32,743 nt of DNA from Planctomycetota bacterium. Lineage in GTDB: Bacteria > Planctomycetota > JAJSAM01. The stretch lies in contig JALOQY010000005.1 of NCBI GenBank assembly GCA_025459285.1, positions 1 to 32,743 of the forward strand, written 5' to 3'. This document shows, piece by piece, positions 1-8,286 of this stretch (positions are counted from its first letter, which is position 1; the number at the start of each line of letters is the position of its first letter). The notes below the pieces were generated by a model, which worked only from the letters and a program-made list of their open reading frames with translations, did no database searches and had not been told where the DNA came from. The position numbers and the translations under genes were made by a program.

Positions 1-749
1 ATGGAGACGAAGCGGGTGAAGGTGAGCTGGGTCGGGCCGGACGGCGGGGGCTGGTTCGGCAGATGGACCGGCGCGGGCTTGCTGGGGGTGGAGGTGTTGC
101 TGCCAAGGAGGATGCCCGAGGCGAGGTCGTAGGTCCACGAGCTGCGGGCGCCGCCGGCCATCGACACGATGTACACGACGTCGATCGGCCGGTCGGCCCC
201 GGGGAGCTTCCCCTTGAGGACCCGGAAGCCCTCCTGGTTCACCAGGGGCAGCTTCGCGAGCGCCGCGGGATGGACCCAGAGGTCGAGGGCACAGGCGGCG
301 TGGGCGATCGTCCCGCCCAGCGGGGCCATCAGGAACGTGTTGTCGGTGCGGTTGATCGTGTAGAGCATCCCGTTCAGCGCCACGGCGTTGCGGCCCACGG
401 AGACCACGTCGAACTGCGAGTAGCCGTCGCCGGAGGCGCCCGCGTCGTCGCCCGGGCGCGGGTCGTCGTCGGTCTTGCGGTACTTCTTCCCGGTCTTCGC
501 GTCTTCCCAGTCGCCGTTCGGGTCCTCGATGAGCTGGTACCCGCTCTGGCGCACGGTGGCGGACGCGCCGTAGAAGGTCAGCCGGACGCCGGGCCGCACC
601 CACTCCGGGGCGCCCATGGCCTTCACCTCCGGGACGAGGAGGGAGAGGAGGCCGGCGTCGGCCTCGGCCTCCCAGGCGGGCGGAACCTGGGCGAGCGCGG
701 GCACGGCGGCGAGGAGGAGGAGCGGGGCGAGGCGATGGATCCGGACCAT
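1..749 (-). CDS. secreted hypothetical protein, 3' end outside the window
   Basis: Reverse-strand frame open from ATG at 749 to the window edge: MVRIHRLAPLLLLAAVPALAQVPPAWEAEADAGLLSLLVPEVKAMG..., a clear signal peptide. Not in the ORF track because no stop lies in the window. Confidence 0.75.
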   Translation of the reverse strand, partial: MVRIHRLAPLLLLAAVPALAQVPPAWEAEADAGLLSLLVPEVKAMGAPEWVRPGVRLTFYGASATVRQSGYQLIEDPNGDWEDAKTGKKYRKTDDDPRPGDDAGASGDGYSQFDVVSVGRNAVALNGMLYTINRTDNTFLMAPLGGTIAHAACALDLWVHPAALAKLPLVNQEGFRVLKGKLPGADRPIDVVYIVSMAGGARSSWTYDLASGILLGSNTSTPSKPAPVHLPNQPPPSGPTQLTFTRFVS

Positions 750-791
750 GGGATCCACGATACTCCGGCCGCCAAGATCCGGGTCCGGCGG

Positions 792-1988
792 TCAGGTGCC
801 GAGCCACTCCCTCCGCAGCGCGGCGAGAGAGTCCTCCCGGATCGCCCGGCGGATCCGCGCCATCAGGTCGAGCACGAAGTGGACATTGTGGATCGTGGCG
901 AGGCGGAAGAAGGTCAGCTCGTGGGCCAGGAAGAGGTGGCGGAGGTAGGCGCGGGAGTACGTGCGGCAGGTGGAGCAGGCGCAGGCCGGGTCGATCGGCA
1001 ACTCGTCGGTCTTGAAACGCGCTCCCCGGAGCTGGAACCGGAAGTTGTTCGCGGGTGCGCCACCCGAAGCCGGAGAGAGGTAGAGAATCCCCCGCCGCGC
1101 CTGCCGTGTCGGCGTCACGCAGTCGAAGGTGTCGATGCCCTTCTCGACACAGAGGAAGAGGTCGTCGATCCCGCCGATGCCGAGCAGATGGCGCGGCCGG
1201 CGGTCGAGGCGCGGGACGACCCAGTCGAGGATCTCGTGCATGTCGTCCTTCGACTTGCCGAGGCTGCCGCCGATCGCGATCCCGTCGAAGGGGCGCGAGC
1301 TCACGAAGTCCGCGCTCGCCTCGCGCAGGTCGCGGAACCAGCCGCCCTGGACGATCCCGTAGAGCGCCTGCCGCGGGTCGTGATCCCGCAGCGAGACCTC
1401 GGCCCAGCGGTGCGTTCGCTCGAGCGCACGCTTCGTGTACTCGTAGTCGGCGAGCGGGCTGGTGCACTCGTCGAAGGCCATGATCATGTCCGCGCCGAGG
1501 TCACTCTGGAGCCGCATGGAGCCCGCGGCATCCAGGAAGTGCTCGGACCCGTCGTAGACCGAGCGGAAGCGGACGCCCTCCTCGGTCACCTCCGCGAGAA
1601 CGGGCGACTTCCCGGCGGCCTCGGCGCGACCCGGGAAGATCGTCCCGAGCTTGTTCACGCCATGGGCCTTCCCGGCCCCGAGGGAGAAGGCCTGGAAGCC
1701 ACCGGAGTCGGTGAAGAAGGGTCGCGGGAAGCCCATGAAGCCGGCGAGTCCGCCGAACTTCCGGATCAGCTCCGCCCCCGGCCGGAGGGCCAGGTGGTAG
1801 GTGTTCGCGAGGGCGCACTGGGCGCCGAGGGCGAGCAGGTCCTCCGACGAGAGCGCCCGCACCGAGGCGCAGGTGGCCACCGGCACGAGGTACGGCGTGT
1901 CGATGGCGCCGCGCGCGGTGCGGATCCTCCCGAGCCGCGCCCGCGAGGCCCGGTCGTTCTTCAGCACTCGAAACCCGAACTCGCTCAT
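792..1988 (-). CDS. tgt: queuine/preQ1 tRNA-ribosyltransferase (tRNA-guanine transglycosylase)
   Basis: ORF 792..2024; likely start is internal M13 (MSEFGFRVLKND...). Motifs: FFTDSGGFQAFSLG, MAFDECTSP, GIVQGG, HLLGIGG, DTFDCVTPTRQARRG, and C-terminal zinc motif CACSTC...H. Confidence 0.93.
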   Translation of the reverse strand: MSEFGFRVLKNDRASRARLGRIRTARGAIDTPYLVPVATCASVRALSSEDLLALGAQCALANTYHLALRPGAELIRKFGGLAGFMGFPRPFFTDSGGFQAFSLGAGKAHGVNKLGTIFPGRAEAAGKSPVLAEVTEEGVRFRSVYDGSEHFLDAAGSMRLQSDLGADMIMAFDECTSPLADYEYTKRALERTHRWAEVSLRDHDPRQALYGIVQGGWFRDLREASADFVSSRPFDGIAIGGSLGKSKDDMHEILDWVVPRLDRRPRHLLGIGGIDDLFLCVEKGIDTFDCVTPTRQARRGILYLSPASGGAPANNFRFQLRGARFKTDELPIDPACACSTCRTYSRAYLRHLFLAHELTFFRLATIHNVHFVLDLMARIRRAIREDSLAALRREWLGT

Positions 1989-1995
1989 CGTGACG

Positions 1996-2060
1996 CACCT
2001 GGGGCCTGACCCCGAGTGTGTCATTTTGGACCATCTGGTGCCAGACCCCCGGAGTCATTT
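1996..2060. repeat. two imperfect direct copies of a REP-like unit (family B)
   Basis: CACCTGGGGCCTGACCCCGAGTGTGTCATTT (1996..2026) and CATCTGGTGCCAGACCCCCGGAGTCATTT (2032..2060); shared core CTGG-GCC-GACCCC...TCATTT. The GGGGCCTGACCCC core is self-complementary at its ends. Confidence 0.65.
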
Positions 2061-2094
2061 GCGGCGGGCGGGGCGGGCGACTACCTTCGAGGGT

Positions 2095-3924
2095 ATGGCA
2101 CGCGGGAAGGACAGCGGGCGGATCCGGCTCCAGCCGGCCGATTCCTTCGACCTCATCCGGCTCATCGCGAGGTCCCAGTCGGACCCCCGGAAGGCGGTGG
2201 CCGAGCTGGTGCAGAACTCCCTCGACGCGGGGGCGAACCACGTGCGCGTGAGCTGGTTCACGCACCAGGGACGGCGGGCGCTCTCGGTGTGGGACGACGG
2301 GCAGGGCGTCTTCCCCGACCTCGATCGCCCGGCCGCCCTCCGCACGATCGCCACGACCCTCGGCCGCTCCCACAAGGCGAAGCTCTCTCCGGCCGAGCGC
2401 CGGGAGCAGATGACGCTCGGCAAGTACGGCATCGGCCTCCTCGGCTTCTGGAGCGTCGGTGAGCGCATGGAGATCCGCAGCCGGGTGGCGGGGTCCGAGT
2501 TCTGGGTGCTCGAACTCGCGGAGGACGTCCGGGACGCCACCGTCCGGCGCCGGCCCGGCGGCCATCTGCCGCTAGACCCCACGATGACCGAGGTCGTGGT
2601 GACGCGCCTCCACCCGTCGGCGGAGGCCGCCCTCAAACCCCGGCGCCTCGCCGCTTATCTCGCGGGCGAGCTCCGGGGTCAGCTCCTCGACCGGACCGTC
2701 GAGTTGGAGATCATCGATCGGGTCGGTCGCGGACTGGCGCAGAAGCGACGCGTCGTCCGGCCCGTGAAGTACATGGGCATTCCCCTCACGCAGCTCGGCG
2801 AGCTCACCGTGGAGGGCTTCGCCGCGGCGCGCGTCGAGCTGTACCTGGTCCCGGAGGCCGAGGGCCGCCGGGGCATGGTCGCCCTCGCCTGCGGCGGCGG
2901 CACGGTCCTCCCGGACATCGCGCTCATGGACGGGCCGGAAGCGCCGCGCGCGCCGTGGTCGGCGGGTCGCTTCGAAGGGGTCATCGACTTCCCGGACCTG
3001 ACCGTGGCCCCGTCCACCCGGCGCGGCTTCGTGCCGGACGCGCCGGCCGAGGCGTTCCTCGCGGCCCTCCCGACCCTGGAGGCCCGGCTGCGGGTGATCC
3101 TCGACGAGGAGGCCGTGCGCCGCCGGGTGGAGGACGAGGCGGACGACGCGAAGGCGCTACGCCGGCTCTTCCGGCGCCTCCCGAAGTCCCTGCCGCACTA
3201 CACGCTGTTCGAGGTGGAGGGCCCGGGCCCCGGGCGTACCCCGGCGGGACCAGGAGAAACGATGCCGGAAGTGGAGGGTGAGGGGGCGGGCGTCGAAGCC
3301 GAGGAGTTCGAGCCCGCTGGCGCCGGCGGCTCCCCGGACACGGACCTCCTCTATCCTCCGGGCCCCCTCGCCGCCGTGGAGGTCCGGCCCCGGCGCAGCA
3401 CGCTGGCGCCGGGGGGCAGCCGCGCCCTGCGCGCCGTGGCGAAGGACGCCGACGGGCGCCGGATCGACGACGGCGTCGGGTTCGAGTGGCGACTCGCCGG
3501 TCCCGGGCAGCTCGCCGGGGACGGCGCCCGTGCCGTCTACCGCGCCCCGGACGATCCCGGCGAGGCGCGCGTCCGAGTGCTGGCGACCTCCGGCGCCGCG
3601 CTTGCCGAGGCCGAGGCGGCGATCAACGTGTCGGAGGATGCGGTGGAGGCCGGCGTCGCGGCGGGCGTCCCCGAGCCGAGGAAGGTCGAAGCCCCCGCCG
3701 AGGACTGGCGCTCCCGCTTCCGCGGGATCCGGTGGGACGTCAACACCGCCCACCCCGACTGGCTCCTCGTGCGCGACGACAAGCGGCGTCGCCTCGCCTA
3801 CCTCGCGCAGCTCTTCGCGAAGGAGGTGGTCCTCCGCAACTTCGGTGGGGAGGCCGGCGGCCAGATCCTCGAGCGGCTCGTGCAGGTGCTCACCCGCATC
3901 GGCGAGCCCGCGCGCCGGGCGTGA
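2095..3924 (+). CDS. GHKL (Hsp90/MORC-like) ATPase with Ig-like insert and conserved-looking C-terminal domain
   Basis: ORF 1801..3924; likely start ATG 2095 (MARGKDSGRIRLQPADSF). N box AVAELVQNSLDAGANHVRV, G1 VWDDGQG, G2 LGKYGIGLLGFWSVG. Ig-like stretch LAAVEVRPRRSTLAPGGSRALRAVAKDADGR...; C-terminus WDVNTAHPDWLLVRDDKRRRLAYLAQLFAKEVVL. Confidence 0.85.
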   Translation: MARGKDSGRIRLQPADSFDLIRLIARSQSDPRKAVAELVQNSLDAGANHVRVSWFTHQGRRALSVWDDGQGVFPDLDRPAALRTIATTLGRSHKAKLSPAERREQMTLGKYGIGLLGFWSVGERMEIRSRVAGSEFWVLELAEDVRDATVRRRPGGHLPLDPTMTEVVVTRLHPSAEAALKPRRLAAYLAGELRGQLLDRTVELEIIDRVGRGLAQKRRVVRPVKYMGIPLTQLGELTVEGFAAARVELYLVPEAEGRRGMVALACGGGTVLPDIALMDGPEAPRAPWSAGRFEGVIDFPDLTVAPSTRRGFVPDAPAEAFLAALPTLEARLRVILDEEAVRRRVEDEADDAKALRRLFRRLPKSLPHYTLFEVEGPGPGRTPAGPGETMPEVEGEGAGVEAEEFEPAGAGGSPDTDLLYPPGPLAAVEVRPRRSTLAPGGSRALRAVAKDADGRRIDDGVGFEWRLAGPGQLAGDGARAVYRAPDDPGEARVRVLATSGAALAEAEAAINVSEDAVEAGVAAGVPEPRKVEAPAEDWRSRFRGIRWDVNTAHPDWLLVRDDKRRRLAYLAQLFAKEVVLRNFGGEAGGQILERLVQVLTRIGEPARRA

Positions 3925-3991
3925 TCGCCCGTCACGACGCCGGCTCGGATGCTGGACCTCCGGTAGGACATAAAGTAGGATGATTCATACG

Positions 3992-4255
3992 ATGAACCGG
4001 CTGAAGATCAGCATCACTCTGCCTGCCGATCTCGTGGAACGAATCGACGAGGAGGCGGGACGGACGGCCCGCGCGAACCGGAGCGCCGTGATCGAGCGCT
4101 GGCTCCGGGCCGGCGCGCGCCGGCAGGCGGGGGAGAGGCTCCGGGAAGCAACCATCGCCTACTACGATTCCCTCCGGGCGGAGGAGAGGGCCGACGATGC
4201 GGCCTATGCCCGGGCCGTCGCCGAGAGTTCCCTCAGGCTCCGCTACGATGACTGA
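3992..4255 (+). CDS. ribbon-helix-helix antitoxin-like protein
   Basis: MNRLKISITLPADLVERIDEEAGRTARANRSAVIERWLRAGAR: classic RHH (CopG/MazE-like) N-terminus. The ORF track start at 3980 is possible. Confidence 0.82.
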   Translation: MNRLKISITLPADLVERIDEEAGRTARANRSAVIERWLRAGARRQAGERLREATIAYYDSLRAEERADDAAYARAVAESSLRLRYDD

Positions 4256-4592
4256 GCGACTCCCGCCCCCGCGTCGCGGACGACTCCATTGGGCGCTGCT
4301 CGGCAAGCGCCGGCCGGTGCTCGTCCTCTCGCCGGACTATCGCAACGAACGTGCCTCCGACCTCATCGTCATCCCCTGCTCCACGCGGCTCCGGGAGGCG
4401 CCGACCCACGTGCGGCTCGCGCGGGGACAGGGAGGGATCGCCGTGCCCTCCGTGCTGAAGTGCGAGCAGATCACGACGCTCCCGCGCGACGTGCTCGACC
4501 CGCGCCCGCTCGGCCCCCCGCTCGAAGGCGCGCTCCTGGCCGCCGTGGAGCAGGCCGTCCTGCGCGCCATCGGCGTCCCGGTCGGCTGCTGA
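4248..4592 (+). CDS. MazF/PemK-family toxin (mRNA interferase-like)
   Basis: GRLHWALLGKRRPVLVLSPDYRNERASDLIVIPCSTRLREAPTHV...VLKCEQITTLPRDVL; starts 8 nt inside the RHH gene, the typical TA overlap. Confidence 0.83.
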   Translation: MTERLPPPRRGRLHWALLGKRRPVLVLSPDYRNERASDLIVIPCSTRLREAPTHVRLARGQGGIAVPSVLKCEQITTLPRDVLDPRPLGPPLEGALLAAVEQAVLRAIGVPVGC

Positions 4593-4608
4593 CCGCGCCG
4601 GCCGACCG
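4579..4608. terminator. putative hairpin at the mazF-like stop codon
   Basis: CGGTCGGC (4579..4586) and GCCGACCG (4601..4608), perfect 8-bp arms, 14-nt loop, between convergent genes. No T-tract. Confidence 0.4.
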
Positions 4609-4632
4609 CCCTCCGCGAGCGAGGGCTGGAGG

Positions 4633-5100
4633 TCACCTCGGGTCCGCGGCGTCCGGGTCGGGCGGGGCCAGCGAGAGGAGCCTCGCGTCCTCGAGATCCA
4701 CGGGACGCCCTGCGGCGCGCTTCGACTCGATGAGATCTTCCCGGGAGACGACGGGGATCGCGACTCCGCGGAAGTCCATCGTGACTCTCCGTCCGACGGC
4801 CGTATCGAACTCGAGGCCGGGCGTTCGGGTCTGCACGTCTATGCGCACGCGGTCGCGGAAGATCGAGATCTCGTTCGAGAGGACGGCCTCCGGCGTCGTC
4901 AGGGCGGCCGTTCCAAGGCCTCCGGCGAGCATGGCTTCGAGGAGGCGGCGGGCGTTCTCAGGCGTGGCGCGGATCAGGATGTCGACGTCGAATGTGGTCC
5001 GCGGGACCCCATGCAGGATGGCGGCGACCCCTCCGATGACGAGGTAGTCGACCTCAAGGTCGTTCAAGCACTTGAACACGCCCCGCAATCGGTCGAGCAT
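4633..5100 (-). CDS. nucleotidyltransferase-fold protein (DUF6036/AbiEii-like)
   Basis: LNDLEVDYLVIGGVAAILHGVPRTTFDVDILIRATPENARRLLEAM: GG...TxDxD nucleotidyltransferase signature; 155 aa. Confidence 0.78.
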   Translation of the reverse strand: MLDRLRGVFKCLNDLEVDYLVIGGVAAILHGVPRTTFDVDILIRATPENARRLLEAMLAGGLGTAALTTPEAVLSNEISIFRDRVRIDVQTRTPGLEFDTAVGRRVTMDFRGVAIPVVSREDLIESKRAAGRPVDLEDARLLSLAPPDPDAADPR

Positions 5101-5254
5101 CTCTTCCCCGGGCCAGCTCAGGATGGAAGTGGAGAGCGAGGTCGGTGAACTCCACGAGGAGTTCCATCCGCTCCTCGGCGGTGAGCGACTGGAACCACCG
5201 GGCCTTTGCCTCGGGGGATTCCTCCGACCGGTCGTGGCTTACGGAGTCTGGCAT
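5054..5254 (-). CDS. small partner protein upstream of the nucleotidyltransferase
   Basis: 66 aa, MPDSVSHDRSEESPEAKARWFQSLTAEERMELLVEFTDLAL...; overlaps the nucleotidyltransferase start by 47 nt on the same strand. ARWFQSLTAEER resembles small ORFs seen before such genes (from memory). Confidence 0.55.
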   Translation of the reverse strand: MPDSVSHDRSEESPEAKARWFQSLTAEERMELLVEFTDLALHFHPELARGRDARPIAGRVQVLERP

Positions 5255-5313
5255 CCCCGGATTCTACCCCGAAGCGGCCGCCGGCCATCGGATCGCCGGC
5301 CGCGCGCCGGGGG

Positions 5314-6696
5314 TCAGAGGTCGATGCGGCGATCGAAGGTGAGGCGGGTGTCGAGGCGGGCGTCATAGCTCTCGAGGATCGTCTGGAAGTCGGGCACCGG
5401 CCGTCCCCGCCAGACCTCGGTCTTCCCCACGCGGACGACGACCTCCTTCGACGGGTCGATCATCCGGTCGTTGAGGAGGATCGAGAGGCCCTTCGGCCCG
5501 GGCATGACCGCCACCTCCAGCGTGATCTCGTTGGCCTCGATCTTCGCCCGGACGTACTGCCGGTCCACGGGCCGCTCGCACCGGAGCCAGTAGAACCACT
5601 GCTTCTGGATGCGGCCGCAGCCTTCGATCGCCCCTTCGAGCGGGAACGGGTCCTTCACGTACTCCCAAACCACCACCTTCGGGAAGGGGTCGCGCTTCTG
5701 CACCTCGATGTACTTGATGCCGGCCTCGGGCTCCCCCGGCGGGAAGGCGTGGGCGAGGCCCGGGTACGACGCGAACCGGATCTTCTCGTAGCCCCCGGGA
5801 TCGCGCTTCTTCAGGTCCTCGATCTCGTCGTTCGCGTAAAGGAACGTGCCCGGCATGCAGTTGTGGTCCTCGAGGCCCGTGTAGTACCAGACCGCGAGGT
5901 TGCGGACGTTCGGGAGGAAGCCGTGCTGGAGCGAGGCCACCTCCTCCTTCGTCGCCACCTGGCTCTGGGGCGCGGCCATGAGCACGCCGTGAGCCGGGAT
6001 CGCCCCGGCGAAGAGGTCCGGGTGCCGGCCGGCCATGTGGAACGAGCCGGTGGCTCCCATGCTGAACCCCATGACGTAGACGCGGTCGGGGTCGATCTCG
6101 TACTGGGCCTTCGCGATCTCGATGAGCGAGAGGACGAACCGCTCCCCATGCACCGTGTTCCATGTGTCGTGCACGAGCTGGATGCCCTGGGGGTACATGC
6201 CGAGGCAGTTCTTCGCGTGCCACTTCGTGGCTTCGCTCGCCGCGCCGGCGCCGGGGCCGCCGCCGTGCAGCCCGATCACGAGCCCCTTCCCGCGGCCCGA
6301 GCCGTTCAGGATGAACGAGGCTTCCCCGTAGGGCGTCTGGATCGCCGACTTCCCTCCCGCGCCGTGCCGGGGACCGTGCTTCTGAGCCGCCTTCGCGAGG
6401 ATCTTCACGATCTCGGCGAGCTTCCCCTCGGGGATCGGGCCGAACTTCTTCGCCTCCTCCACGAGGGCGGCGCGCGCCGAAGCGTCCCAGTCGGTGAAGC
6501 AGGTCTTCGGCCGGGCCTTCATCCACCGCTCGGCGAGGTCGGCGGCGGCCTTCGCGCTCTTCGCATCCCAGACGGGCGCGGCCTCCTGCGCCGCGGCGGG
6601 CGGACCGAAGAGGAGGAGAGCGAGGAGGAGCGCGGCGGCCGGACCACGGGCCGGGGTCGCCGCCGGGGGGAGGGATCGCGGGACCATGCGGTCCAT
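5314..6696 (-). CDS. secreted alpha/beta hydrolase (esterase/PHB-depolymerase-like)
   Basis: Likely start M53 or M56 of ORF 5314..6852: MDRMVPRSLPPAATPARGPAAALLLALLLFGPPAAAQ signal peptide; GLHGGG oxyanion region, GFSMG nucleophile elbow, PGLAHAFP candidate histidine. Confidence 0.82.
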   Translation of the reverse strand: MDRMVPRSLPPAATPARGPAAALLLALLLFGPPAAAQEAAPVWDAKSAKAAADLAERWMKARPKTCFTDWDASARAALVEEAKKFGPIPEGKLAEIVKILAKAAQKHGPRHGAGGKSAIQTPYGEASFILNGSGRGKGLVIGLHGGGPGAGAASEATKWHAKNCLGMYPQGIQLVHDTWNTVHGERFVLSLIEIAKAQYEIDPDRVYVMGFSMGATGSFHMAGRHPDLFAGAIPAHGVLMAAPQSQVATKEEVASLQHGFLPNVRNLAVWYYTGLEDHNCMPGTFLYANDEIEDLKKRDPGGYEKIRFASYPGLAHAFPPGEPEAGIKYIEVQKRDPFPKVVVWEYVKDPFPLEGAIEGCGRIQKQWFYWLRCERPVDRQYVRAKIEANEITLEVAVMPGPKGLSILLNDRMIDPSKEVVVRVGKTEVWRGRPVPDFQTILESYDARLDTRLTFDRRIDL

Positions 6697-6810
6697 GATA
6701 GGCTCGGCAGCGGTCGGAGCGATCATTCGGCGGGAGGAGACCATGGTTCCGGAGGACCTGGAACTGCGGCGGAGGAGGGGGCGCACAGGAGACCCGGAGC
6801 CGGCGGCGAT

Positions 6811-6835
6811 CGTTCGAAGGGGGCCCCGTCGAACG
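6811..6835. terminator. putative hairpin downstream of the cation transporter gene
   Basis: CGTTCGA (6811..6817) and TCGAACG (6829..6835), 11-nt GC-rich loop, just past the transporter stop codon. Confidence 0.4.
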
Positions 6836-6844
6836 GGGGCCGCG

Positions 6845-7486
6845 TCACCCACGGCAGACGCCGCCGGCGCAGCAGCCCTCGCCGCGCAACGCTTCGAGGC
6901 CCTCCTTCACCAGCCACGGGACCATGGCGAGGGCCGCGACCGGGTCGGCCTGCCACCAGCCGAGGAGCGCGTTCCCGAGGAGGCCGATGAGGAGCGCGAG
7001 GGAGAGCCACGCGCAGGCCAGCGTCTCCTTCGCCTCGGCCCGGAGCGCCCCGCTGCCCAGTTCGCGTGCCGCCCGGAACTTCCCGAGCGCGACGATGGGC
7101 ATGACGACCAGCGAGGCCACCGCGAGGAGGATCCCGACGAGACTCTCCTCCGGCGCGTCGCCGGCGAACAGCGTGAAACCCGCCTGGACGAGGACGTAGA
7201 CCGCAAGCGCGAGGAACGTCCCGCCGACGAAGCGATGGACGCGTCGTTCGGTCCTCTCGATCTCCTCCCGGGTAGACCGTCCGCGGGCCTCGACGGCGAG
7301 CCGCCAGAGGACCACGGCCGCCGCGGCGACCTCGATCACGCTGTCGAGACCGAAGCCGACGAGGGCGATGGAGCCGGCGGCAATCCCCGACCACACCGCG
7401 ATCACGGCCTCGACGCAGTTCCAGGCCATCGTGACGGCCACGAGCCGGATCGCGATCCGGGACCAGCGGACTCCGCGTTCTTCCAT
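6845..7486 (-). CDS. cation diffusion facilitator-like transporter lacking a long C-terminal domain
   Basis: MEERGVRWSRIAIRLVAVTMAWNCVEAVIAVWSG...GFGLDSVIEVAAAAVVLWRL...; several hydrophobic helices; C-terminal GEGCCAGGVCRG. Confidence 0.8.
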   Translation of the reverse strand: MEERGVRWSRIAIRLVAVTMAWNCVEAVIAVWSGIAAGSIALVGFGLDSVIEVAAAAVVLWRLAVEARGRSTREEIERTERRVHRFVGGTFLALAVYVLVQAGFTLFAGDAPEESLVGILLAVASLVVMPIVALGKFRAARELGSGALRAEAKETLACAWLSLALLIGLLGNALLGWWQADPVAALAMVPWLVKEGLEALRGEGCCAGGVCRG

Positions 7487-7491
7487 CGCGG

Positions 7492-8025
7492 CTAGCCTGC
7501 GAACAGCGCGCCGAGGTCGAGGGCGAAACCGGGGACCGCCCCGGAGCGGGGAACGCTGCCGGCGGCGAAGAGCCGGGTGCCGGCGGTGGTCACGATCTCC
7601 GCGCACCGCGTGTCGGGATCGACGAGCCAGACCTCCCGTACCCCGGCCCGGAGGTAGGTGCGCGTCTTCACGAGGCGGTCGCGCCGGGCGGTGGAGGGAG
7701 AGAGCACTTCCACGACGAGGACCGGCATCGCGATCTCGACGGCCCCGCGGCGGATCGGCGCGTCCTCCGGCAGGACCGCCACATCCGGCTGGAGGACGTT
7801 GTGCTCGTCCACGAAGACGTCGATGGGGGACTGGATGGCCCGCTCCCGGCCGAGGCAGGCCACCGTCTCGAGGAGAATCTCCCGGACCAGGCGTTGGTGC
7901 CACCCGGTGGGCGCCGGCTCCTTGACGAGGACGCCGTCGATCAGCTCGGCCCGGAAGCCCTCCGGGAGCAACATGTAGTCGGCCCGCGTGAACCGTGCTT
8001 CCTGGACGTTCTTCATGGTAACCAT
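7492..8025 (-). CDS. Uma2-family (DUF820) putative restriction-endonuclease-fold protein
   Basis: LLPEGFRAELIDGVLVKEPAPTGWHQRLV...LQPDVAVLPED...MPVLVVEVLSPSTARRDRLVKTRTYLRAGVREVWLVDPDTR; PD...EVLSPST...K...W.VD pattern. Start chosen at MVTMKNVQEARF. Confidence 0.88.
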   Translation of the reverse strand: MVTMKNVQEARFTRADYMLLPEGFRAELIDGVLVKEPAPTGWHQRLVREILLETVACLGRERAIQSPIDVFVDEHNVLQPDVAVLPEDAPIRRGAVEIAMPVLVVEVLSPSTARRDRLVKTRTYLRAGVREVWLVDPDTRCAEIVTTAGTRLFAAGSVPRSGAVPGFALDLGALFAG

Positions 8026-8286
8026 CCGGAGTATAGACGCATCCCGAAGTCCGCGGTGACGGGATTTCTCCTGTCTCGGGGCCGATGCTTCGGCCTGGTT
8101 GCGGGGTCCGGTGCCGGCATGGCGGTGGCTGTGCCCTCTCGAACAAAGAGGCCAGGCACGACGGGCGGCCGGCACGGAGGCGGCCCCCTTGATCCCGCTT
8201 CCGGCTCCGGCGGTTCCCGCCGTCTGTCACCAGCACGGCAAGGCGGACCGTTGCCCCGGGAGGCTTGTGGAGCGTACAATCCGGCC

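Noticed and set aside
63-2009. 648-aa plus-strand ORF
   Set aside because: Antisense to the tgt gene and the left-edge secreted protein; composition is typical of a high-GC shadow frame.
6845-6880. Cys-rich tail GEGCCAGGVCRG on the cation transporter as a novel metal site
   Set aside because: From memory, similar Cys tails recur in this short transporter family, so it is probably an ordinary feature.
6868-6890. GCGCAGCAGCCCTCGCC resembling family A repeat core
   Set aside because: Lies in the coding end of the cation transporter (GEGCCAGG) and lacks the CGTCG extension; chance match is likely.
5206-6990. 594-aa plus-strand ORF
   Set aside because: Antisense shadow of the alpha/beta hydrolase, no recognisable domain.
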